Below, piece by piece: positions 43,647-52,259 of a stretch of 64,000 nt of DNA. The notes under the pieces were generated by a model. The model was not told where the DNA came from. It saw nothing but the letters and a program-made list of their open reading frames with translations, and made no database searches. The stretch is from the NCBI GenBank assembly GCA_029203145.1, contig CP119309.1:64501-128500 (forward strand). The letters run 5' to 3'. A program made the translations under genes and the position numbers. The first letter of the stretch is position 1. Every line of letters starts with the position of its first letter. Source of the DNA: Candidatus Brevundimonas phytovorans (GTDB lineage: Bacteria > Pseudomonadota > Alphaproteobacteria > Caulobacterales > Caulobacteraceae).

Positions 43647-44768
43647 TCAACGGCCTCCCGACATGACGGCTTTCAGGGCGTCGGCCACGCGTTGCGGGCC
43701 GGGGAAGTATTCCCACTCGAAGGCGTGCGGGTAGGGGGTGTCCCAGCCGGTGACGCGCGCGATGGGGGCTTCCAGATGATAGAAGCAGCGCTCCTGAACC
43801 AGGGCCGACAGCTCGCCGCCGAAGCCCGAGGTTTTCGGCGCCTCGTGCACGATGACGCAGCGCCCGGTCTTCTTGACGCTGGCCTCGATGGTCTCGATGT
43901 CCAGCGGCACCAGTGTCCGCAGGTCGATGACCTCGGCGTCCACGCCCGCGTGTTCGGCGCCGGCCAGGGCGACCCAGACCATGGTGCCATAGGCCAGGAT
44001 GGTTACATCCGAACCTTCGCGCATGACGCGGGCCTTGCCGATCGGCAGGGCGTATTTCTCGGTCGGAACCTGGGCCAGCTCCTGGGTCTTCCACGGCGAA
44101 ACCGGCTTCTCGTGCCAGCCGTCGAAGGGGCCGTTGTAGAGGCGCTTGGGCTCGAAGAAGACGACCGGATCATCGTCCTCGATGGCGGCGATCAGCAGGC
44201 CCTTGGCGTCATAGGGGTTGGACGGAATGACGACCTTCAGACCCGCGATGTGGGTGAACAGGGCTTCCGGCGATTGGCTGTGCGTCTGGCCGCCGAAGAT
44301 GCCGCCGCCGTAGGGGCTGCGGATCGTGATCGGCGAGGTGAACTGACCGCCCGAGCGGTAGCGCATCTTGGCCGCTTCCGAGACGATCTGATCATAGGCC
44401 GGATAGATGTAGTCGGCGAACTGGATCTCCACGACCGGACGCAGGCCATAGGCGCCCATGCCGATGGCGGCGGCGACGATGCCGCACTCCGAAATCGGGG
44501 CGTCGAAGCTGCGGGTCAGGCCGTGCTTCTGCTGCAACTGGTCGGTGACGCGGAAGACGCCGCCGAAATAGCCCGCGTCCTCGCCGAACGACAGGACGTT
44601 CGGGTCCTCGGTCATCTTGACGTCGATGGCCGAGTTCAGGGCCTGAATCATGTTCATCGGCACGACGCCCTTGGCGGGCGCCTCCGACTTCGGCGCATTG
44701 TTCTGATCGACCATGTCGGGCTCGAGGCCGTCGTTGCGGTCGGCGTCGGTGAAGGTTTGCTGGGTCAT
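43647..44768 (-). CDS. bkdA2: Branched-chain 2-oxoacid dehydrogenase E1 beta subunit
   Basis: A 373-residue transketolase-fold beta subunit, pairing with the alpha subunit to decarboxylate 2-oxoacids from Val, Leu and Ile. Recognisable stretches are DVKMTEDPNVLSFGEDAGYF (near 48), FDAPISECGIVAAAIGMG, and the C-terminal GSDVTILAYGTMVWVALAG. The N-terminal 35 residues (MTQQTFTDADRND...) are hydrophilic and not typical. It starts two bases after the E1 alpha stop and ends one base before the E2 start. Confidence 0.93.
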   Translation of the reverse strand: MTQQTFTDADRNDGLEPDMVDQNNAPKSEAPAKGVVPMNMIQALNSAIDVKMTEDPNVLSFGEDAGYFGGVFRVTDQLQQKHGLTRSFDAPISECGIVAAAIGMGAYGLRPVVEIQFADYIYPAYDQIVSEAAKMRYRSGGQFTSPITIRSPYGGGIFGGQTHSQSPEALFTHIAGLKVVIPSNPYDAKGLLIAAIEDDDPVVFFEPKRLYNGPFDGWHEKPVSPWKTQELAQVPTEKYALPIGKARVMREGSDVTILAYGTMVWVALAGAEHAGVDAEVIDLRTLVPLDIETIEASVKKTGRCVIVHEAPKTSGFGGELSALVQERCFYHLEAPIARVTGWDTPYPHAFEWEYFPGPQRVADALKAVMSGGR

Positions 44769-44770
44769 GG

Positions 44771-46003
44771 TCAGACTCCGACCTCGCGGCGCTGTTCGAT
44801 CAGGCGCCAGTCCTCGGTCGCATAGACCTCCTCGAACATGGTCTTCACGCTGGGGCGCGACTGGCCCAGGGTGCCGATGGCTTCGGATTCCTTGCCGGCG
44901 GCGCGGACCTGCTCGACGGCGTCCTTCTCAGCTTCGACCTGCTGCTCGTCCGACCATTCGCCCAGCACGATCAGGTGCTGCTTCAGGCGCTCGATGGGGT
45001 CGCCCAGCGGCCACTTCTCAGCCTCGTCGCCGGGGCGATAGCGGCTGGGGTCGTCAGAGGTCGAGTGCGGCGCGCCGCGATAGGTGAACAGCTCGATCAC
45101 GGTGGCGCCCTGGTTGGTGCGCGCGCGTTCCTCGGCCCACTGGGTCGCGGCCCAGACGGCCAGGAAGTCGTTGCCGTCGACGCGTAGGGCTGGCAGGCCG
45201 TAGCCGATGGCCTTGGCGGCGAAGGTCGTGTCCAGACCCCCGGCGATGCCCATGAAGGAGGAGATGGCCCACTGGTTGTTGACCACGTTCAGGATGACCG
45301 GGGCGCGGTAGACCGAGGCGAACGTCAGGGCGTTGTGGAAGTCGCCTTCCGCCGTGGCGCCGTCGCCGATCCAGCTGATGGCGATCTTGTCGTCGCCCTT
45401 GTAGGCGCTGGCCATGGCCCAGCCCACAGCCTGCGGCACCTGGGTGCCGAGGTTGCCCGAGATGGTGAAGAAGCCATAGTCCTTGGCCGAGTACATGATC
45501 GGCAGCTGGCGGCCTTTGATCGGGTCTTCGGCGTTGGAATAGATCTGGTTCATCATGGTCGCCAGCGGATAGCCGCGCGCGATCAGAAGCCCCTGCTGGC
45601 GATAGGTGGGGAAGCCCATGTCCTCGCGGCTCAGGATCATGCCCTGCGCCACCGCAATGGCCTCTTCGCCGGTGCACTTCATGTAGAAGCTGGTCTTGCC
45701 CTGGCGGTGGGCGCGGTGCATCCGCTCGTCGAATGCGCGCGTCAGGATCATGGCCTTCAGGCCGCGGCGCATCGTCTCGGGATCGAGTTTGGGGTCCCAG
45801 GGCCCGACGGCCTGACCCTCGTCGTCCAGCACGCGGACCAGCCGGAAGGCGTGATCGCGCATCTCATAGGGGGCGGTCGACACCGCGGGCCGGGTCACGG
45901 CGCCGGCGGGATCGAACTGCAAGTGACTGAAATCAGGGGCATCGCCGGGCCGGCCCGAGGGCTCTGGCACGCGCAGCGACAGCGTGGGCGTATTCTTCAT
46001 CAT
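44771..46003 (-). CDS. bkdA1: Branched-chain 2-oxoacid dehydrogenase E1 alpha subunit
   Basis: A 410-residue thiamine-diphosphate-binding alpha subunit. The TPP motif is WIGDGATAEGDFHNALTFAS, ending with NNQWAIS; GFPTYRQQGLLIARGYPL and GRQLPIMYSAKDYGF are typical of the branched-chain enzyme rather than of pyruvate dehydrogenase. The tail has the phosphorylation-loop-like HSTSDDPSRYR. First gene of the operon, diverging from the Lrp/AsnC gene. Start at 46003 (MMKN) or 46000. Confidence 0.94.
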   Translation of the reverse strand: MMKNTPTLSLRVPEPSGRPGDAPDFSHLQFDPAGAVTRPAVSTAPYEMRDHAFRLVRVLDDEGQAVGPWDPKLDPETMRRGLKAMILTRAFDERMHRAHRQGKTSFYMKCTGEEAIAVAQGMILSREDMGFPTYRQQGLLIARGYPLATMMNQIYSNAEDPIKGRQLPIMYSAKDYGFFTISGNLGTQVPQAVGWAMASAYKGDDKIAISWIGDGATAEGDFHNALTFASVYRAPVILNVVNNQWAISSFMGIAGGLDTTFAAKAIGYGLPALRVDGNDFLAVWAATQWAEERARTNQGATVIELFTYRGAPHSTSDDPSRYRPGDEAEKWPLGDPIERLKQHLIVLGEWSDEQQVEAEKDAVEQVRAAGKESEAIGTLGQSRPSVKTMFEEVYATEDWRLIEQRREVGV

Positions 46004-46080
46004 GCGTCCCGTCCGGTTAATCCGACCGCGTTTCCTCTATGAAGAGGGCATAGCATGGCGTGTCTCTGTTGGCCTTCCTA

Positions 46081-46116
46081 AAAATACCCTTGCCAAATGG
46101 TGATTTGGGGTATTTT
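46081..46116. promoter_or_regulatory. Dyad operator candidate between bkdA1 and the Lrp/AsnC gene
   Basis: AAAATACCC (46081-46089) and GGGTATTTT (46108-46116) are perfectly complementary, and CCAAAT/ATTTGG (46093-46098 and 46103-46108) lies between, with a centre shifted by two bases. The AT-rich dyad stands out in a GC-rich genome and lies in the 118-145 base divergent gap, where an Lrp-type regulator would act. Confidence 0.6.
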
Positions 46117-46148
46117 ATTGCGTGAAATCCCCTTTTGGAGAAACGCCT

Positions 46149-46637
46149 TTGGCTGACGAACTTGATCCTATCGACGCCCGCATCCTCGACATCCTGCAAC
46201 AGGACGCGGGACTGTCGGTCGCCGAGGTCGCCGATCGCGTCGGCCTTTCGGCCTCGCCCTGCTGGCGTCGGATCAAGAGACTGGAGGATAGCGGCCTGAT
46301 ACGCAAGCGGGTCACGCTTCTGGACGCGGGTCTGCTGGGTCTGGACTTCGAAGTCTACGCCATCGTCAAGCTGAGCCTGCCGTCGCGTGAGAACCTCGAC
46401 ATCTTCGAAGCCGCCGTCGCCAACTGGCCGGAAGTGGTGCAGTGCGCCACCATCACGGGCCGCGAGGACTATGTCCTGCGCATCATCACCTCGGACATGC
46501 ACGCCTTCGACCAGTTCCTGCGCGACAAGCTGCTGACCCTGGGCATCGTGTCCGACTGCGCCTCGCACATTGTCACGCGCGGCGTGAAGAACGTGACCAC
46601 CCTGCCGCTGGGCATCATCACCCCCCACGTCAGCTAA
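46149..46637 (+). CDS. bkdR: Lrp/AsnC family regulator, likely BkdR
   Basis: A 162-residue regulator with an N-terminal winged HTH (LDPIDARILDILQQDAG, then VAEVADRVGLSASPCWRRIK) and a C-terminal RAM/AsnC ligand domain (VVQCATITGREDYVLRI). The start is probably TTG 46149, with GGAG eight bases upstream; GTG 46122 would add nine residues. It is divergent from bkdA1, and such a placement is known for BkdR in Pseudomonas, where branched-chain amino acids are the effectors. Self-regulation at the dyad is an inference. Confidence 0.88.
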   Translation: MADELDPIDARILDILQQDAGLSVAEVADRVGLSASPCWRRIKRLEDSGLIRKRVTLLDAGLLGLDFEVYAIVKLSLPSRENLDIFEAAVANWPEVVQCATITGREDYVLRIITSDMHAFDQFLRDKLLTLGIVSDCASHIVTRGVKNVTTLPLGIITPHVS

Positions 46638-46643
46638 GAACCT

Positions 46644-46778
46644 CTTTCCTCCCCATTTTATGGGGAGGGGGACCGCAAAGCGGTGGAGGGGGCGCCGCAA
46701 ACGTCAGCCGTCGAGTCGCTCCCTCCGTCACGGACGCCAGCGCGTCCGCGCCACCTCCCCATTCCATGGGGAGGAAAG
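46644..46778. repeat. Composite intergenic inverted-repeat element (family copy 1)
   Basis: Outer arms CTTTCCTCCCC (46644-46654) and GGGGAGGAAAG (46768-46778) are perfect over 11 bases. Inside are the hairpins CCTCCCC/GGGGAGG and ACCGC-AAA-GCGGT (46672-46684), then GGTGGAGGGGGC. The second copy at 54100-54239 shares this order. No gene lies in the element, which sits between bkdR and the pirin gene. Confidence 0.75.
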
Positions 46779-46836
46779 CTTGGCGATCGATCCGTCGCGG
46801 CCTATCTCTCGTCCGAACAGGATTGAGGGATTTCAC

Positions 46837-47775
46837 ATGATCGAACTGGTGATCGACGCGCGCAGAAAAGACCTCGGCGGGTTCGAGGTCGGGCGCGTCC
46901 TGCCCTTCCATTCGCACCGGATGGTCGGCCCCTTCATCTTCCTGGACCAGATGGGCCCGGCCGAGTTCGCGCCGGGCGCCGACGCCATCAATGTGCGGCC
47001 CCACCCGCACATCGGCCTGTCGACCCTGACCTATCTGTTCGAGGGCGAGATCATGCACCGGGACAACCTGGGCTACACCCAGGCCATTCGTCCCGGCGAG
47101 GTGAACTGGATGACGGCCGGCTCCGGCATCGTCCACTCCGAGCGCACCGACCCGCTGAAGAAGGCGCAGGGCGGCAAGATGCACGGCATGCAGGCCTGGG
47201 TCGCCCTGCCGCTGGAGAAGGAAGAGATCGCCCCTTCCTTCACTCATCTGGGCGAGGACGCCCAGCCCACCTATGAGAACAACGGCCTGTTCGCGCGTCT
47301 GGTGGCGGGCGAGGCCTTCGGCGCCAAGGCCGGCACCCCGGTCGAATCTCCGCTCTTCTATGTCCACTGGGAAATGGCCGAGGGCGTGCGCGCCGCGCCG
47401 CCCCCGCCCAAGGCCAAGGGCGGCTACAGCGAACGCTCGCTGTTCGTGGCCAAGGGTCTGATCGAGGTCGACGGCCGCAGCTTCCACGAAGGCCAGATGG
47501 TCATCCTGTCGGCCAACGCCGAACCCACCGTCACCGCCCTGCAACCGTCCAGCGTCATGGCCCTGGGCGGCGAGCCGGTCGGCGAACGCCTGATCTGGTG
47601 GAATTTCGTCGCCTCGACCCAGGACCGCCTGGATCAGGCCAAGGCCGACTGGAAGGCGGGCCGCATGAGCCTGCCGACTGAGGACGCCCTCGAGTTCATC
47701 CCCCTCCCGGACGAACCCGCCCAGGCCACCCGGGCGCCCGAACCCGTCGAGCCCAAGCCGACCGATCCGGTTTAG
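46837..47775 (+). CDS. Pirin family protein
   Basis: A 312-residue bicupin. The N-terminal half carries the pirin metal site in HPHIGLSTLTYLFEGEIMHR (two adjoining parts) and the signature LGGFEVGRVLPFHSHRMVGP in part. Bacterial pirins include quercetin dioxygenases and enzyme regulators; function here is open. ATG 46837 is chosen, as upstream frame is repeat sequence. It stands alone between the repeat element and the Tat hydrolase. Confidence 0.9.
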   Translation: MIELVIDARRKDLGGFEVGRVLPFHSHRMVGPFIFLDQMGPAEFAPGADAINVRPHPHIGLSTLTYLFEGEIMHRDNLGYTQAIRPGEVNWMTAGSGIVHSERTDPLKKAQGGKMHGMQAWVALPLEKEEIAPSFTHLGEDAQPTYENNGLFARLVAGEAFGAKAGTPVESPLFYVHWEMAEGVRAAPPPPKAKGGYSERSLFVAKGLIEVDGRSFHEGQMVILSANAEPTVTALQPSSVMALGGEPVGERLIWWNFVASTQDRLDQAKADWKAGRMSLPTEDALEFIPLPDEPAQATRAPEPVEPKPTDPV

Positions 47776-47870
47776 GACGAGGTCGCCGATAGGGACCTCC
47801 CGGTTGGAAATTCGCCGTTGGACCAAGCTTTGGCGGCGTGCATAGTCCCGTCGTAAACGGGGGGCTGGTC

Positions 47871-49268
47871 ATGCTGGATCGTCGAGGTTTCTTTGCGGCG
47901 TCCGCCTGCGTCGCCGGGCTGGGGGTGACACGCTCTGCCTGGGCCCATGCGCCAGCGCCATCCCCCGCCGCCGTTGTAGCCCTTGATGCGCTGCGGGCAG
48001 GCAAGACCACGACGGGCGGCGTTCTGGTCGCGGTCCGCAGCGGTCAGGTTGTGGCGCTCTATCCCTGGGGCAGGGCGTCGCTGTCCTATGATGTGCCGGT
48101 CGGTGAGCAGACCCTGTTCCATCTCGGCTCGAACGGCAAGCTGATGACCAGCGTGGCCGTTTTTCAGCTTGTTGAGGCCGGGCTTGTCGATATCGATGAC
48201 CCGATCGGCGCCCACGTCAAAGACCTGCCGCCTGTCCTTGCCGGTGTTCCGATCCGGAATCTGCTGCACCATACCTCCGGCCTGATCGACTACCCGGACC
48301 TTCTCCCCGACTGGGACCGGGCGCAGACGCGCGAGACCGTCATCGCCGCCCTGAAGGACGTGGCCGTCCAGTTCCAGCCGGGCGAGAGCTGGCAATATTC
48401 GAACACCAACTATCTTCTGCTCGGCTGGCTGATCTCGGACGTGTCGGGACGGAGCTATGCCGACTATATCCAGACGCGTCTTTTCCAGCCGGCGGGCGCG
48501 CCGAGCGCGCGGCCCGATGCATCGCAGCAGATCATTCCCAATCGCGCCGAGCCCTACAGTGTCGGCGACGAGGGCATACACCATGCGGTTCGCATGGACG
48601 ACGAGGTCTCCCGCGCGGCGGACGGCGGGGTGTTGTTTTCGGCAAGGGATGTCGCCCCCTGGCGCGCCGCGCTCGACGCCAACAGGCTGATTTCGGCGGA
48701 CAGCATGTCGCGGATTGTCGCCCCGGGCCGCCTCAACAGTGGTCGCCTGGCGCCTTACGGTTGCGGCGTCTTTCTGGAGAGCTCGCGCGGCGCGGCCCTG
48801 TGGCGTCATACCGGCGGGGTGCCGGGGTTTGTCAGCAACTGGATGACCTGGCCGCAAGCTGATCTGTCGATCCTGGCCATGGTCAATTCGGAGGGGCCCG
48901 GCGGCGTGAGGCTGGATGACATGATCACTACCCTGGCGGAGTCGATCCAGCCGGGCCTGACGTGGACAGGCATGGCGGCGGCAGGGGACGGAACCGACGC
49001 CCGAACCCGCGCCCTGCGAGGTCTGTTGGAGCGACCTGCCGGCACGCCGGCGCCCGCGGGACTGCTCGCAACGGAACTGGCCTGGCGTCCGCAGGATCGT
49101 TTGCCGCGTTTCGGCGGGCTGGAGACGATCGTGCCCCTCGAAAACTGGCGGGTCGGCGCTGATCCGATCGAGGGTGAAATGACGCGCTATCGCTTGATGC
49201 GAAGAGGCGCTCAGCGCGATCTGGTCGTGGCCTGGACTGCCGATGATCGTCTCTACTGGGGCGTTTGA
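47871..49268 (+). CDS. Exported serine hydrolase, class C beta-lactamase family
   Basis: A 465-residue enzyme with a twin-arginine signal (DRRGFFAASACVAGLGV). The catalytic Ser87-x-x-Lys90 (LGSNGKLM), YSN in WQYSNTNYLLLG and HTGG (WRHTGGVPGF) are all present. These give an esterase or D-alanyl peptidase fold. The last 100 residues are a beta-rich domain. The ATG at 47871 is taken; upstream ATG 47838 would lengthen the N-terminus without adding signal features. Confidence 0.87.
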   Translation: MLDRRGFFAASACVAGLGVTRSAWAHAPAPSPAAVVALDALRAGKTTTGGVLVAVRSGQVVALYPWGRASLSYDVPVGEQTLFHLGSNGKLMTSVAVFQLVEAGLVDIDDPIGAHVKDLPPVLAGVPIRNLLHHTSGLIDYPDLLPDWDRAQTRETVIAALKDVAVQFQPGESWQYSNTNYLLLGWLISDVSGRSYADYIQTRLFQPAGAPSARPDASQQIIPNRAEPYSVGDEGIHHAVRMDDEVSRAADGGVLFSARDVAPWRAALDANRLISADSMSRIVAPGRLNSGRLAPYGCGVFLESSRGAALWRHTGGVPGFVSNWMTWPQADLSILAMVNSEGPGGVRLDDMITTLAESIQPGLTWTGMAAAGDGTDARTRALRGLLERPAGTPAPAGLLATELAWRPQDRLPRFGGLETIVPLENWRVGADPIEGEMTRYRLMRRGAQRDLVVAWTADDRLYWGV

Positions 49269-49358
49269 GACGGCCTTCCGTTTCTCATCGCCCCCGCAGC
49301 AACCTCAGCCGGGGACCGCGCAGCAGCCCAACTGACCGATCCCCTCTAACCTGTTCGG

Positions 49359-49610
49359 CTAGTCGAAGTCGAAGCCTCGGCGACGCTGGATGTAGAAGGC
49401 GACGCCGACAAAGGCGACGCCCACCGCGATCATGGCCCAATGGATCGGGCTCGGAACCGCCTCGGGGGTTGAAATCTGGTCGCGCGGCCCGCCGAGGTCC
49501 GCCGACGTTGACGACAGGGTGGTGGGCGTGCTGGCGGCTTCGGCGCTCGCCGCCGCCGGCGTGAGGATGATGGCCGCCGCCAGCAAGGCGACCCGCACAC
49601 GTCTCGTCAT
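49359..49610 (-). CDS. Small secreted membrane-anchored protein
   Basis: An 83-residue protein with a signal peptide (MTRRVRVALLAAAIILTPAA), a Ser/Thr-rich linker, and one C-terminal transmembrane helix (HWAMIAVGVAFVGVAFYI) followed by the short charged QRRRGFDFD. This N-signal / C-anchor layout recalls sorting-type proteins, but no PEP-CTERM or sortase motif is present. Unknown function; the gene call rests on its tidy architecture. Confidence 0.5.
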   Translation of the reverse strand: MTRRVRVALLAAAIILTPAAASAEAASTPTTLSSTSADLGGPRDQISTPEAVPSPIHWAMIAVGVAFVGVAFYIQRRRGFDFD

Positions 49611-49777
49611 GATGTCCCCGCGGCGCTGCATGCGCCAGATGCGCGCCACCAAACGCACCGCCTTTGGATAAGGCTCCGGTCTCAGACGGGGAATGTCTGG
49701 AAATCTCTGAATCTGCGACGCTCAGGCCAGCCTGAAGCCCGCTTCAGGACCCTCTGCGCACCCGCGTCAAGGTCTGC

Positions 49778-50182
49778 TTAGCGCTTGAACAGGCCGCCCA
49801 GGGCGTCGCCGATGCCGCCCGGCAGGTTGTTCATCAGGCTGCCGAGCAGGTCGTCGGCGCTGTCCGCCGAGCCGTTCGGCGTCAGGCGGTCGACGGCTTC
49901 CGGCAGCAGGCCGGCCAAGGTCTCTCTGGCCTGTTCCGGCGAAATGCCGAGCTTCTGTGCGAAGTCGGCGATGGGGCCGGAGCCGAGCACCGCCGTGATC
50001 TGCTCGGGCGAGACCCCGGCGTTGCCGCCCTTGCCGATCCACGACCCGACCATGTCGCCCAGACCGTTCTGACCGAATTTCTCGGCCAGACCGGTGACGC
50101 CGCCCTGACCCTTGAGCAGGTCCGACAGGCCGCCGGCGGCGTCGCCGCCAAGGCCGCCGAGCACGTTATCCAGCAGTCCCAT
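49778..50182 (-). CDS. YidB family protein (DUF937)
   Basis: A 134-residue protein of the YidB/DUF937 family: MGLLDNVLGGLGG at the start, repeated Gly/Leu helices and SPEQITAVLGSGPIADFAQK. Members are small soluble proteins of unknown function. ATG 50182 has GGAG seven bases upstream and is preferred over ATG 50188. About 90 bases upstream on the same strand is the entericidin gene. Confidence 0.85.
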   Translation of the reverse strand: MGLLDNVLGGLGGDAAGGLSDLLKGQGGVTGLAEKFGQNGLGDMVGSWIGKGGNAGVSPEQITAVLGSGPIADFAQKLGISPEQARETLAGLLPEAVDRLTPNGSADSADDLLGSLMNNLPGGIGDALGGLFKR

Positions 50183-50278
50183 AGTCATTCTCCGATTGAG
50201 GTCGGCAGTCTGAGGAAGGGAGGCTACGCTTTTGTGGCGGGATCGCAAACGATCGCAAACCCCGCCGCGATGACGGCC

Positions 50279-50416
50279 CTAGTTGCGGGCCGAGTTGGAA
50301 CTGGAGGTCACGGCCTGGCCGGCGGCCGACAGGTCGCGGCCGACGCCGGCGACGGTGTTGCAGGCGGCGGTGGTCAGGGCGGCGGCGATGACGCCGAGGA
50401 CGATGAGCTTGCGCAT
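50279..50416 (-). CDS. Entericidin A/B family lipoprotein (45 aa)
   Basis: Reading the minus strand from ATG 50416 gives 45 residues: MRKLIVLGVIAAALTTAAC, then NTVAGVGRDLSAAGQAVTSS. The lipobox TAAC puts the lipidated Cys at about residue 19. The GxGxDLxxAGxA pattern is the entericidin signature. Entericidins are small stress-related lipoproteins. It is too short for a default ORF search but fully plausible, with GGGGA ahead of the start and stop TAG at 50279-50281. Confidence 0.85.
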   Translation of the reverse strand: MRKLIVLGVIAAALTTAACNTVAGVGRDLSAAGQAVTSSSNSARN

Positions 50417-50512
50417 GGGAATTCCCCGAAATTGGCGATTGACGCTTCAACGTGAAGCTTGACCATAAGGTTGCATGGCCAATTCATCCTTCAATCTGCT
50501 AACGGCGAACTT

Positions 50513-52177
50513 ATGACGCAAGCTCTCGACACCGCCGCCCGCCGTCTGGTCGACACCCTCGTGATGAACGGGGTCGACAAGGTCTTCTGTGTGCCGGGCG
50601 AAAGCTATCTGGCCGTGCTCGACGCTTTGGCCGACGTGCGCGACAAGATCGAGGTCATCGTCTGCCGCCACGAGGCGGGCGCCGCCAACATGGCCGAGGC
50701 CTATGGCAAGCTGACGGGCAAGCCGGGCGTCTGCATGGTCACGCGCGGACCGGGCGCGACCCACGCCTCCATCGGCGTGCATACGGCGCATCAGGACTCC
50801 ACGCCGATGATCCTGTTCGTCGGCCAGATCGCCCTGACCGACCGGGGCCGGGGCGCCTTCCAGGAGGTCGACTACCGCGAGGTCTTCGGCGGCCTGGCCA
50901 AGTGGGCGACCGAGATCGAAAGCCCCGAACGCACCGTCGAGGTGGTCGAGCGCGCCTTCGCTACGGCCCTGCAAGGCCGCATGGGGCCGGTGGTCGTGGC
51001 CCTGCCCGAAAACATCCTTCACGACCACGGCGGGCCGGCCCCGGTGCGCCCGGTGGTCGCCGCCAAGGCCGCGCTGGACCCGGCCTTCGTCGAGCAGGTG
51101 ACGGCGCGTCTGGCCAAGGCCGAGCGCCCCATGCTGATCCTCGGCGGGTCCGGATGGACCGACGCCGCCACCGACGCGATTTCCGGCTGGGCCGAGCGAC
51201 TGGGCCTGCCCGTCGCCCTGTCCTTCCGCCGCAAGGACCTGATCCGCAACGACCATCCCGGCTATGCGGGCGACCTGGGCCTCGGTCCCAATCCCAAGCT
51301 GGTCGCGCGGGTCAAGGCGGCGGATCTGCTGCTGGTGATCGGCGCCCGCATGGGCGAGAATCCGACCCAGGGCTATACCCTGCTGGATCGCGCCAGGACG
51401 GCTGAGACCCTGATCCACATCCATCCGGGCGCTGAGGAACTGGGCCGCGTCTGGGCGCCGAGCCTGTCGGCGGCTTCGGACAATTCTCTCGCCGCCCTGG
51501 CCCTGTCGGCCATCGATCCGGGCCGGACCTGGAGCGAGCTGGGCGTGACCGCCCACGCCGACTTCATCGCCTTCTCCTCGCCCATCGAGGTCAAGAGCGC
51601 GGTCAACATGAGCGAGGTCGTCGCCCACCTGGCCGAAGCCCTGCCCGAGGACGCCATCCTGACCAATGGCGCCGGGAATTTCGCCGCCTGGCTGCACCGC
51701 TTCCATCGCCATCAGGCCAGGCGCACTCAACTCGCCCCGACCTCGGGCGCCATGGGCTATGGCTATCCGGCGGCCTTGGGGGCCAAGGCGGTCGATCCGG
51801 CGCGCGAGGTGATCTGCATCGCCGGCGACGGCGACTTCATGATGAGCGCCAACGAAATGGCCACCGCCGCCCAGTACGGCCTCGGCGTCATCGTGGTGGT
51901 CGTCGACAACGGCGCCTTCGGCACCATCCGCATGCACCAGGAGCGCGAATACCCCGCCCGCGTCATCGCCACCGAGCTGAAGAATCCCGACTTCGTCAAA
52001 TACGCCGAGGCCTTCGACGCCTTCGCGGTGCGCTGCGAGAAGACCGAGGACTTCCCGGCGGCGCTGGCGGCGGCGCGCGAGGCGGCTGCGGGCGGGCGTC
52101 CGGCCCTGATCCACCTGATCACCGACGCCGAACAGATCGCGCCGGGGCGGACGATTACCGACCTGCGCGGCGGCTGA
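50513..52177 (+). CDS. Thiamine-diphosphate-dependent enzyme, acetolactate-synthase-like
   Basis: A 554-residue enzyme with the three domains of the acetolactate synthase/benzoylformate decarboxylase superfamily. The N-terminal Glu that activates ThDP is in CRHEAGAANMAEAYG, the middle domain lies at about residues 190-320, and the Mg/ThDP motif is GDGDFMMSANEMATAAQYGL (to NGAFGTIRM). No small regulatory IlvH-like subunit gene is adjacent, so a 2-oxoacid decarboxylase or lyase is as likely as an acetolactate synthase. The start is ATG 50513; upstream frame to 50459 is not convincing. Confidence 0.88.
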   Translation: MTQALDTAARRLVDTLVMNGVDKVFCVPGESYLAVLDALADVRDKIEVIVCRHEAGAANMAEAYGKLTGKPGVCMVTRGPGATHASIGVHTAHQDSTPMILFVGQIALTDRGRGAFQEVDYREVFGGLAKWATEIESPERTVEVVERAFATALQGRMGPVVVALPENILHDHGGPAPVRPVVAAKAALDPAFVEQVTARLAKAERPMLILGGSGWTDAATDAISGWAERLGLPVALSFRRKDLIRNDHPGYAGDLGLGPNPKLVARVKAADLLLVIGARMGENPTQGYTLLDRARTAETLIHIHPGAEELGRVWAPSLSAASDNSLAALALSAIDPGRTWSELGVTAHADFIAFSSPIEVKSAVNMSEVVAHLAEALPEDAILTNGAGNFAAWLHRFHRHQARRTQLAPTSGAMGYGYPAALGAKAVDPAREVICIAGDGDFMMSANEMATAAQYGLGVIVVVVDNGAFGTIRMHQEREYPARVIATELKNPDFVKYAEAFDAFAVRCEKTEDFPAALAAAREAAAGGRPALIHLITDAEQIAPGRTITDLRGG

Positions 52178-52230
52178 GTCCTTAAACAGGGCGTCGTCGC
52201 TTGCGCGCGGCGACGCTTCACGAAACAGTG

Positions 52231-52253
52231 CCCCCTCGAATGTACCGAGGGGG
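52231..52253 (+). promoter_or_regulatory. Hairpin covering the DUF885 ribosome-binding site
   Basis: CCCCCTCG (52231-52238) pairs perfectly with CGAGGGGG (52246-52253), and the second arm contains the only Shine-Dalgarno-like stretch before the ATG at 52260. It is followed by TTCTTC, not a T-run, so it is unlikely to be a terminator. A role in translation control is a possible inference. Confidence 0.4.
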
Positions 52254-52259
52254 TTCTTC

